Source: Yamagishiella unicocca | Lineage: Eukaryota; Chlorophyta; Chlorophyceae; Chlamydomonadales; Volvocaceae | Assembly: GCA_003116995.1 (NCBI GenBank) | Contig: BDSL01000054.1 | Coordinates: 124,001-188,000 of the forward strand | DNA length: 64,000 nt | Direction: 5' to 3' | In this document: one piece after another, positions 23,901-35,900 of the stretch | Numbering within the stretch: the first letter of the stretch is position 1 | Layout of the letters: the number at the start of each line of letters is the position of its first letter | Notes under the pieces: model-generated | Database searches by the model: none | The model's input: the letters and a program-made list of their open reading frames with translations, nothing else | What the model was told of the DNA's origin: nothing | Translations under genes and position numbers: made by a program

Positions 23901-26900
23901 GCATGATGGTGTATGGTGGGTGCTACCAGGATGATGACATGGAGACTGACAAGGTGTGTGCCCTCTGCTGCTATTCTATCTGCTAGGACATATTGTATGT
24001 ACCTCCAGGATAATGTAATGTAGGACCTCATCTTTACTTACCATTCATGCTTGGATAGTGCATAGGGGTGTTAGCTGCATGTGTATGTCATTGTGGCTTG
24101 ACAGGATGATGATGGATGCAAATACATGCACTCATACAATGGTTATCATTTGGTTGTTGCAATGCAGCCAGTAAGTATTATGCATGTGGCAGCAAGTAAC
24201 CAAGTAGTAACACATGCATGGGCCTGATTATGTTTTGTCTATGAGCTTCATCTTTCCTGCACCCAACAGGCCAGTTCCCGTCGCCTGCTGCTTACATGGT
24301 CCAAGGGTGGAGTGCAATCACTTGACAGCGCCACCATTAAGCATCCATACTTCGAGACATCCTCCTCCTTTGTTGTCATGCGCTCCATGCACGCGATAAC
24401 ACTGCCAGAATCCAACAGTTCAGATGGAGGCGCATCAACTGGCCTCATCTACTTTGGGAAGTACGACACCTCATTAGGATGTGAGTAGTGGGCAATCAGA
24501 CAGAGTTGAGAATGAAGGCGAGTGGCAACTGTGTGTATTGTGGTGTATGTACACACACAAGCTATCCAAGTGAAAAGTAGAGACCAATTGGTTGGTTGCA
24601 ATCAACAGGCTCTACAATGCTTAAATAATCATGGCTTGGGCCAAACAAGATGGAATGATTGTGCACATGCTTCCCTTTAAATTACATAACCCAGTACTTC
24701 CAGGCACTCTGAATCCATAGTGTATATAGAAGAATGAATGTTCATCCTGGAAACAAGCGCATGATAAATCCTCTTCATCAACCTCTCAAAGCCTAGGTTT
24801 ACCCCAGCCCTGATTGTAACACCCAACCGCAGCTAGTGTACCGGAGCTTTCGGATGCCATCATCTCCAACATATCATCGTTCATCAACATAGCCACCTGT
24901 TCAGAGGACTCGGCCAGCACCTGCAGGAGCACCTCTGCATCAGGCGGTGATGGTGCACCACATCGTGACAGCTACGCATCAGCTCCTCTTTTGGTGGTGT
25001 ACACAGGCAGGATGTATGGGGCAGCCACACCCTTCGAGGTGCCAACACCACTGATTCTGGTTTATGGTGGAGTGCTGGTCAGTGGTGGATCAACGCCAGT
25101 TCGCACCTCAGGTATGTAAGCATGCAATGCTGCTGCTGCTGCCACTGGTGGCAGCTGCTGCTGCTGATGATGATGGTGATGATCAATGCATGGTAGCAAT
25201 AACCATTACAATGGGCCCCATGCATACCATATGGGCCCCATACCTAGTTAGTTAAGTTTTTGTAACCTCTCCTCTTGTAATACTGCAAAATGGTATGCAA
25301 CTCATAATCATCCTCTTGTCAACCAATGACATAAGCAACTGATTGTGTGCATGCATGGCGGCCTCACCATGTGTCAAACACTGTGACTGTTGTACCATAT
25401 GCAGGCAGCAGCAGCAATGGAGGTGCCACCCTGCTCCAGTCGGCTTTGTCATCATGTGATGCCAGGCAGAGCATCTCCACCCCCACCTGGACAAGCTATG
25501 CCACATGCGCCTGGAACCGCATTTCATTAACTGGAACGATGACACCAGGGACCACTTCTGGACCCACCTCCTCTGGGCCTACATCCATATTAGTTTCTGA
25601 TCCCACCTCGTCTGGGCCTACCAGTATGTCCGGGTCCGCTCCAATGCCTTCGGGTAGTGGCCAGACAGGGCTTCAGCGGCTCCAACGAAGCCTGCGTGAC
25701 CAACAGGATCATCAACGACCCCGGCAGTGGAAGGGCATGGCGTATGAACCAGCTGTGAGGCAGCAGCACCACACCGGTTTCGACAGGTACTTTGAGTACG
25801 ATGTGTATGACGAGTACGAGCCCGAGAGTGGTGGCAGCATTGTCCAGCACAGCCAAGGGCGCCAGCTGGCTGCTGGTGCTGACCCTACTAGTCATACATA
25901 CTATGACACTGCTTTAGTGCTGGCGTGGCAGGGCCAGGGCACACCTCCCCTAAGCATGAAGTCGACTGGTACGTACATGACATACATAGGATCTGGTACA
26001 AACAAATGTTTAGAAATACCAAAGATGTATGATGTATCAGTAGATGGAATGTGGCGGGCAAGTTCCAACGAAGGAGTTAAAGGAGATGGATGGATGCTGT
26101 GTACAAAAGGGTGGTGCCTTTTATGGTTTTAGGGTTTTGGAGGTGGTTTCCCATTCTTGATGACCGGGATTGCCCACCATCAGGATTAGGGAACTGCGAC
26201 AAGAACGATTGCAGTATGTATGTGCGTTGCATTTTTAGTATGAAAGACCGCTTTCACCCTGCCATACAGGACGTTAAGTAAGCTCTCGCCCACTATTATT
26301 TCGTCGCGTGCTGGGCCCCCAGGAATTTCCAGCATCTTACATGAGGAAGTGTACAACATTCAGGGCGGCATGAGTCACTCGCCAGGCCCACGGCTCAGTG
26401 CGTCACTCTCCGCTGTATCTGCCCGGGGGGTGTTGTTGTTTGGGGGCCTCACTTTTGACTGGGATACCACCATGGCTGACGGGACAGTCGCTACAGGTGA
26501 GTCTTACATATATATGTACATAGTGTGGTGGTTTGGGAGGCTTGCAGACTGCAAACAGACATGGGTGGCAGTTGCATGCTTGCTTGGGACAACATCCACA
26601 CACGCATGAACAGTAGTAATGATATTATAATTGCGGGTAAGATTCACCTCCAATGGCTTGCTTTTCAGTGAGAACCGGGGAGGGAGATGGGTCTGCTGGG
26701 GGCCCTGGTTAGGGTAGAGCAGCATGGATCGCACGGCTCTTCAGCTGTGTCCATGTCCACTCATACTGGCAGGACTCAATGGATGGTTAAATGCTCCGCC
26801 CGGGAAGTGTGGATCCAAGGCCCTAATGAGGGGACCTTGCGATATGGGATGGCTGATACCCATCTAAAGGCCAGCGGGTCCAGAAGGCGCTGGCACATGG

Positions 26901-29900
26901 ATAGGGGTCGCAGAGATACGGAGACTCGCTCTGCGTAAAGAAACAACTGAGTAATCCCTCGTGGCCTCAGACTTGAGAGCTACATGCCGGACGGTATAAA
27001 ATCCCGGGGATTTCTATAAGCCACACCAGGCTTTGGCCGGAATACGGATTATTATTGTTAATGATATTTGCTCAGCTTGATCGACTTGTTTGGCAAACCT
27101 GCTGGGCACTTTCCTTTGGTGTTGTCCTTGCTCCCCTTTCTCCATGTGTATACTCGCTCGGGATGAATAGCATATTGCACGCCATTAGTTGTAGAAGGTG
27201 CGGAGGTGCAGATGTATGGGGCTGGCACACACAAATTGTGTCATGTTGATGGGGGGCACATCCTCTGATGCACAGTCCTCCCAATACCCGCCCCTCATCA
27301 CCCATATTACAGTACCACTCATCACCTGCTTTTGCAGACGAGTTGGTGCTGTCCAACGATGTCCACTTCCTGGGAATCTACACGGGTGGTGACTCCATTG
27401 ATGCCGCACCTGCTGGGATGGCATCATGCCTGGAAGGCGCCACCTGCACATCCATGACACCCTTTCCCTGGACGCCACAACAGGAGATGCTGCCGTCGGT
27501 GGCACCAGTGTTAGCATCCACTGGTGCGATAAGCAGTGGACGGTTGCTTGGTAAAGCAACATAACACCCAAATGAACAGTGCTATACAGCGAGCCATGCT
27601 TGGTTCGCTTTGCTCGCTCGTGCACTAGTTGGTCCCAGGAGGCTGCCGGCCCTTCCTTGCTCATGCATCCCTTGTTAAGTTGATTGTTTAATTACTTTGT
27701 TGTCAGCACAGTGACATCCCTGTGTTGCCCCCTTCTCCTCTGTTATGCAGTGGCGGACCTGCCAACCACTGCCACCAACTTCTTGTGTTCCGCCGGTCGG
27801 CGAGTGAGGGTGGATGTGATTGTCAGCCAGAGCTCCGCTGGGGCTGCAGCGTCCGGGTTCCGGATCACAACCTGGGAAGGCGGTTTGCTGTTTTATAAGA
27901 ACGACTTGTCGTCAAGTAAGTTGTGTCAATGGGGCAGGAATGCGCGGGTCAGTCACAATGGACGGTTTGCTATTGTTTCATTCCTGCAGTTTGGGCGAGT
28001 GTTCCTGCAAATTATGTATATCGACTCTATACGTACCGGTATAAAGAAAATACCGGAAAACCAGTATACTGGTATTTCCGTCTGCATGGATGGGGCATGG
28101 CTTACAGGCATAGAGGCCTACATGCCTGGTACAGGGAATGTTTTTTATTTTGTCATGCGAGTCAATAATCCTGAGCGGGTGTGTATCAGGGTTAGTTATG
28201 TCTGGATCCATCGAGCGAGCATTTGGGGTGAGGTAGCAAGGGACATGCTCATGAGGCGTTTGTTTCTGCATCAATATGGCCTTCACCCGAACGAAGGTGA
28301 CAGGCTGACATTTAACCCATCCTCTATCTGCCACATCATACGTACAGGCTCGTCGAGCCCCTCACTAGGACTGTCTCCCTCATCCGGGACCTCAACCCAG
28401 CCATCCTCATCAGGCCCTTCAGGCCAGCAGCCATCCGCATCGGGCCCTTCAGGCCAGCCATCCTCATCGGGCCCATCAGTCCAGCCACCCTCAAGCACGC
28501 TGGACTCATCGAATCCCGTGACTGTGACAACATATGGCATGTTTGAGATGCCAGCCGGCCTTGTACAGGTAGATGCAGTGGCTGGGGTCATCAACCCCGG
28601 GGTCATAACCGTGGCTTGGGGTGAGTGCATGGCTGGAGGGCGATGACAGGTAGGGCGAGGACAGGTACAGTGAGGACAGATAGGGTGAGGACAGGGAGGG
28701 CGAGGACAGGGAGGGCGAGGACAGGAACGGTGAGGACAGGTAGATAGGGCGAGGACAGGGCCAGACAAGAATAACTCATGTTAGTTGTACGTGTTACAGT
28801 GGGCTTCAGACCAAAAGGCAGAACCATCGGGCTCATCGGCAGAAACTGAAGGAGATGAAACGAACAGAAACTCATCCAAGTATGGCAAACCACCACGACA
28901 CCGGCCAACAGTCCAGAGGGTAATGGCGTGCGTGCAGGAGATGACGCACCTATGATGTCATCAGCCAGTGGGTGAACGTGTCCCACTGATGCATGCCTTC
29001 CATGGATGAAACGGCAGGATCGCCCGAGAGCCTGCTTGCTTGCTTGCTCACTTCCATCTAACACTACTGAGGCAACGTGACCTGACAAATTACCAGTAAA
29101 TTCAGCTGGATGGGTGGCGAAGGAGCAACGAAGGTGGAGAATCTGATGCCTCCATACGGCCTACCTGCCGCCTGTGGATGGCGCTCCTGCAGGTGTGGCT
29201 GATGGCCTCTGATGGTGATGGCTGGACCCGCGATGACGACTCGACAGGATCTAGGGCCGGCTGCTGCAATGCCTCAGCCGCAGCTGCTGGGTCGCCAGCA
29301 ACTGAATGCTGCCCGCAGATACGACTTTTCTCTGTAGACTGCAAAACGTACCTGGAGGGGTTCGGCCCCGGTGAAGCCCTCTTTGGTAAGCAGGATTCTG
29401 GGCTGAGGGACCAAGCGGGAGCAAGGCAGGCTTGCTTCAGCATTGAAGATACAGCCTTCTGCCACTTTGGCAGGGCCGGATTACATGCCAACTTCCTGCT
29501 GCTTGCAACAACCCAGGGCTTACCATCTAAAACGGACCTTCCCCCCCATATGTTACGCCGTCCTTGTTCAAGACGTCGGTTCGGCCAACCGCAAGGATGC
29601 GTCGTTCTACCAGTACCGCAAAGTGTATGGCCTGATCGTGCAGCCCACAGAAGCCGTACTACCCACAGGCGAAGAGGCCTCGTACATCGAGTTCCCGCTT
29701 GCGCAGCGCGGCAACTACCTACACACTTTTGAGTTGCAGCCGCTGTCCACCTCTCCGCTGCCACCGAAACGTCACAGGTGGGCGCTCTGCCGGGTGCAGC
29801 TGGCCGGGCCGTTGTGGCACGGAACGGAACATTTCGTCGCACACATGTACGAGTATGCGGTGGGTGCTTGAATAGCAGGCAACAGGTCAAGCGAATGGCG

Positions 29901-32900
29901 CACGGCGGGCAAGCAGGCGCAACAAAATGGTTCCAAGGGGCGGACGATGGACGCGTTGTACTTGTTTCCAAAATATCGCTAATAAAATCACCTATCCTCC
30001 GATCCGTGCAACTAAAGATACGGTACATCAGATGTTTGCATGTTCAGTCCTTGCAGTTTGTGCTTGTTAATTGCTGCGGTCGTGTGCTGGTTGGCGCAGG
30101 CACGCAACTGCCTTCATGAACGCGACAGAGATAGCTGACAAGTACGGTGCCAAGGGTGTGCTCGTCATGTACGGCGGAACCTCGGTTTTGAGTGCTTCCA
30201 ACGGCACGGCGCGGCTGTCCGACCTGTGGGTGTTTTGCCTCTCCAACAACACATGGATTGAGCTGCGGCCAGTTGGCAACGGACCGCCCGCCTTGATCGG
30301 CCACGCGATGGCGGTTGTGGGCACCAAGGTATGTAAGCCTGGTTATGTAAGCCTGGTTGGGAGGCACGAGGGCCTACCTAGGGGTCATCCGGGTGGCGGG
30401 GTCATCGATGCAGCTGCGTACATATCGTATCTACTTGATGCAACTGGGCGGTCAGCGAGTTCATTAGTGTGCTTGGCAGCGGCGACTGTGTATGGCATTT
30501 ACGAAACCCTGATATCCCAGCCACCTCCCAGCCACCTCCCGTGCCCAACGTGCCCCCGTTTTACCTCCCGTCGAACCTCCATTCCTAGGTATTCATCGCC
30601 GGTGGTGAGTACTACCACACAGCCAGCCGCATGTTCCAGCAGGACAGCACCGTCTACCAGCTGGATTTCGACCTTCCCACGCTCTTCTGGCGCAAGTACG
30701 CATTGCGGGTGCACCGGGTGGTTGTGAGGAAAAACCGGGTGGAGGGCGGGGCGCACTGGGTGTAGGCCGGGGAGGTTATGTCCTGACTTGGGAGGGATGT
30801 AATAAACGAACGAACATCGCCAAATAGAGCGAGGGGGGAGCGCCACCTATCTGGGGCAGACGGGTCCAGGTTTGGGCGGCTGGACGGCAGTCCATCACCA
30901 ATCAAGTCACGGATGGTAGGTAGATTGAGGCGGGAACCCAAGTTTGGATGGCTTCATGCGAGCGAGGGCCATCTGCTCCAACGCAGTGACGATGCCACCA
31001 TTGCTGAGGCTGGGTGTCAAACTGCCGTGGCATATGTAGCGCCCCGAGTGCATCCTACTTCCGGTGGTGCATGCATGATAATAGTTCACCGATTGCCCGC
31101 CATAGGTTGACAGGAGGTGCCAACATCTTTAACACCACCACCACAACCACGGGCCACTACTCGCTGGCCTACGTGCCCGAGCAGGGCCAGCTCGCGTTCT
31201 CTACCCCCACGGTGCGTGTGGGGGAGGGGCAGGGGTGATGGCTGGGGGATGGTCGGTGTATGTCGGAAATAAGGAAATCGTAGTGCGACGGAGCTAGCGA
31301 GGCGGAAAATTGTTCATCATGGCGCGCAGAGCATGTGTGGTGTGCAGGGGGGGTGATCCTGCCGAGGAACACACGGTCTCTCCTTGGTTCCCAACAGATG
31401 CAGGAATCATGCGTATTACATATATACAGCCGGTCGTCGTTCTGCATGTTCGTGTCGTCCCAGTCAGGCACTCTGCCAAGGTGAAAACCTGACATACGCA
31501 GGTACACAAGCAATAAACACAAAAGCTAGCGGCGTCTTCCTTTTCAATACATACATACAATGCTAATTCCATCGTTGTGCACGCATACACGGTGTCCTAC
31601 GCCTACCGTACCTCCGCCTCTTCATCACTGCGCAGGACTTGGTCATGGTCCCCGTGACAGTGCGCAGCTCCGTTGCCAGCAGCTCTAAAACCAGCAGCCT
31701 GCGCCCGGCTATCGACACCCGAGTGCTGGGGCCGCTGCTGACGGCGCTGTTCGACGGCGACACATTCCTGGTGGTGGACTTTGACATCGACGTAGACCCG
31801 GAGCTGCCGCTGGTGGTGTCCGCCTCCATAGTGCTGCAGGTGCGTTGTGATGCGACGCGCGTGGGTGCTGGCTTTATTTAAAGTTAGGCTAGCCAAGCTA
31901 GCTAGGCACCGCCTGCTGCCTTATCATTAGCCCCAACCCTAAAGCCATTAGTCCTTTATTAAATAGTTGCTGCGTGATGTTTTGAGGTACGGGCTACGGG
32001 TTGTTCCCGGGCTACCAGTGGCACATCATTGAACGCAGCGGGGGGGCAGGCCGAGGTAGGACCCCAGCAGTTGTGTGTGCGTGCCCAGGCGAACGGGAGC
32101 CGACGGCGGCATGCGTGTTGCTCGGCATCCGCCAGCTAGCAGCAACCACGCGCACACGCGGGAGGGTGGGTGGAGGTGGCGAGCTGTTTACTCGCTGGGC
32201 TTACTTCTCGCACCGAGGGACCTGAATAATGATAAAAGCGATACACGATGCCGTACATGGCGTGCCTGCCGTGTACGAGAAACGAAAATGTCATGTAATT
32301 GCGTGCCTTATCTTCACATTTTGGTGCGCAGGGTCGATATTCTAAGTCTTCATCATCACTCTCCAGCATTGCTGACAGCAAGCCCGGTAGGCGCCTCCTT
32401 CAGCAGCTCGGTCATCCCAAAGCGACCGACCGGAGGGTCACGCAGGACGACGGCCGCCAAGACCACCCCAATCCAGCAGAGCTTCGTCGTCAGCCCACCA
32501 GCAGCGCGTCTCGTGGCAGTGACGCCCCCGCCGTGTTCCGGCTGTCGATCAGCGACAGCGGTCGCGCCAGCCTGGTGCGGAATGAGGACGGCGGCCTGTT
32601 GCAGGGAGCTCAGCAGCGGCAACAGCAGCAGCAGCAGCAAGAGCGCCAGCAGAGGCACCAGAGCAGCACTCAGTCTGTACATGGCCAATCCTACAACAGC
32701 TACTATGGCGGCAGCGGCGGCGCACGGCACCTTCACGAGGTTGCGCCGCCGCCAGAGGCCCCGACTGCTACCTCTACCACTACCACCTCTGACACTACCA
32801 CCTCTGACACTGCCTCGGCCACTGCCAGCCTGTCCAGCGCCGCCCTCCTGGAGCAGTACCTGGAGGGGCTGGCGGTGACCATCGTGGACTGCAAGGGCGC

Positions 32901-35900
32901 TGACCGCGCCATGACCATCCAGTACGTAGCTGTGTGTGGGGTGTGGGGGGGGGGGGTTGCAAGGAAAACCCGTGTACGAAAGCAAAACCGTGTGCGTGGG
33001 GGCGTGGGGTGTGTGTGTGGGGGGTTTCGAGGAAGACACGTGGATGCCCGAAAAAACCGTTTAGAACAGACGTGTGTGGGGGAGGGGAAGTTGCGAGAAG
33101 GCACGGTGACACGACATGGGAAGCACAGGTCGTCATGGGGCGGGCGGGTGCCGCCACAGCGCAGTACGACTATCAGCGGTACCGTTATAGGATCCAAATG
33201 AGGGCGTGTACGTATCCGTTTCGGCAGTATCAATGCTGCCGTGCTTACCGAACCAATGACCAACGAAGATCCAAAAGCTCCTCTATCTCATGGAAACCAA
33301 ACGGCTAGATAGCTGGTGCAGCTGCCTGTCACATCGCCCAGCCTACTGACCCGTCACTCAGCACAGCAGGTTTTATGCCCTAAGCCTCCTTTGCTCTCCT
33401 AGTAATAATCGAGGCCCCGTGCGCACCCCCCCACACACCTACCTGCAGGGCGGGCGACACCACCCCCCAGAACTTGCTTTTCCGCAACTGCCGCGACACC
33501 GCGCTTGTGGTGGACACCGGCACCGCTAATTCCGCTGTGCGTGTCGCCCGCTGCATCTTCTACAACAACACAGGTAAGTTATAAAGTTTGCATTTGCCTG
33601 CCTTACTTATTATACGCCACAGGTAGGTACTGCACATGTATGCATGCGTAGGTCTCTAGTCGGTCGCATGTATTATCGTAGAAGTCCCCTCCTGGATGCA
33701 GCAGCGAGTGAGCGATGCAGCAGCGATCATGGCTTCATGGCTGGTATCGTGCCCCGTCGTCCGTCGCCATCCACGCACACGTCCAGGCACTCGAGGAGGG
33801 GCTCTGCGTGTGGCGTCCGGCTCCTCCGTGATCCTGGATGACTGCTTGTTCCTGGACAACGATGCCCCGCTGGGCGGCGCCGTCTATGTGGAGGGCGGAG
33901 CCACGATCATCAGCGCTGTGGACGTGACCTTCCTGCGCAACGGCAACGGGTGGGTTACGGCTCCATGCCTGCCTACCTGCCAGGCACCAGGCTAGCCCCC
34001 TATTACATACCCCCTATTACCACCATGCTAGCCCCCTATTACCACCATGCTAGCCCCCTATTACCGCCAGGCTAGCCCCCTAATACCACCATGCTAGGCC
34101 CCTATTACCGCCAGGCTAGCCCCCGGTTACCTGGTCACTGACAGGGCTGACAGGCACGTGCATCAGTGGGGGTGCGGAGTTTAGGCCACGTGGTTATCCC
34201 CACCCCATTACCGGGGGCAGGTTACCGGGTCCCGTTGAAAACCTGTAACGGACCCTATCTCAAACAACCTTAGGAGGGGGTAAAGTATGGCTCACCCTGT
34301 CGCTCCATTGAGCGCCCTTGACCGAGGGCGGGGGGGAAGAGGTAGGTTACCGGGGGATATCCCCCGTTTGAACTTCCTGCTCTGATGTTTTCCTACTACT
34401 CGCTTTGAACGTAAGTGTTTTCGAATTACCTCTACGCTTGATGGCACGTCCACCCATCAGCCGCGTTGGCTCCCTACTCGCTACTTCCAGTCGCTCGCTA
34501 GTTGGTGGTACACTACATAGCTTCATGGGTTTCCCGCCCCTACCTACCTGCTGCTACGTTCCACCTTTCATTCTTACACTCCACTTGGATACCGATACCA
34601 GTGGTGGCTTCTCGTTGACGCACCCACAGCACCCGCCCACGGCACCTGCCCATCCAGCCACCTGCCGTACGTGCAGTACTTACGCGCCTCACTCGCTCGC
34701 TCGCTCGCTCGCTCCCTCGCTGTGCAGCACGATGTTTGTTAATACAGGCTAGATAGGGATTTGGGCTTTAGGGTTTTATGTGTTCGTGCACATTCAGGCC
34801 ATGACGCGAAATGTGAATAAGGAGGTCACTTGCTCATCATCCGCAGAGCTCCCTACGTAACAGGCTGGAACATAACCCCCTGGCCGGCCGTCCCGTCCGG
34901 CTGCCCACCCCAGGGCTGGCAATGAACAGGGAGGCGCTGTTTACGCTGCCGCCGGCAGCTGCGTTGCAACACTCAGCGGCTGCGTCTTTGACAGCAACGG
35001 CAACAGCAACTCCACCACCGGCGGCGCCATTGCGATGCAGCTCCCTGTCTGCAGCGCCACCATCGAGGACAGCTCCTTTGCTCGGAACGTGGCTGTATTG
35101 GGGGCCGCGGCGGCGATGTCAGGGATGGACTCGACGATGGCGTTGAGCTTTACGTCGTGCAACTTCACAGCAAACAATGTACGGCATGAGCGGCGGAGCG
35201 GGGCTAGCTTGGAGCACTTGGATGGGCGTGGGCAGGAGCGGGTGACTTGCGAGGCAGGAAGCAAGGCGGGGTATTAATGAAACTTGTAGGGCGGATTCGG
35301 GCTTGGGAGGGAGGGAGGGCTTCCGACGGAACGACCCGGATGATGATGGTGGGTGGCCGCCCGTCCACGAATGGCGCCATGGGATCGCAAGCCAGATGAC
35401 GCGGTGTTCCCTCACCACAGCTCACCACAGCTAGTTCGTTATTATTCGGATTGGCGCATTACTTGCTGCATGGCCGAACGCATTACGTGTTGCATCATGC
35501 ACCATCGCCTCGCACCTACCCAACTCCGTGCGCGCACATGTATGTAGGCCTCCTCGAAGGGCGGCGCTATGAGCTTGCAAGGCATGTACGGCAGCGTGCT
35601 GCTGCAGAGCTGCCGCTTCGACTCCAACTGGGCCCGACACCGCGGAGGCGCGGTGCTGTCGATCAGCGCCCGCAGCATCACCGCCGATGGTTGCGCATTT
35701 ATGGGGAACACAGCCAAACTGCGCACCGGCGGCGCATGGTAAGAGCACTCGTGATGAGGGCCGGGGGCGGGGTTAACATGCACTGAGCGGGAGGAGAGCT
35801 TCCGGGTTTTGGGGTGGAAGCGTGAAACCGAAACCTCATTGCTTGAGCGAACACCTCATTGGGTCCTGGACGGTGGGGACCAGCGTCGCTACTTGCATGC

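Larger units (their letters stand above)
22647..31839 (+). other. Exons 7-22: second group of kelch-type repeats
   Basis: Exons: 22647-22940, 23557-23953, 24105-24170, 24270-24480, 24833-25111, 25405-25968, 26323-26496, 27338-27550, 27751-27915, 28348-28568, 29193-29385, 29474-29777, 30100-30328, 30589-30695, 31106-31211, 31636-31839. Kelch-like strand-diglycine motifs include MMVYGG (exon 8), LILVYGG (exon 11), VLLFGG (exon 13), GIYTGG (exon 14), VLVMYGG (exon 19) and VFIAGG (exon 20). Short Ser/Gly/Pro linkers recur in exons 12 and 16 (SSGPSGQ). Phases agree at all junctions. The exon 16/17 junction is the least sure: using the stronger donor at 28618 would give a stop in exon 17 unless an additional exon exists. 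Confidence 0.78.
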
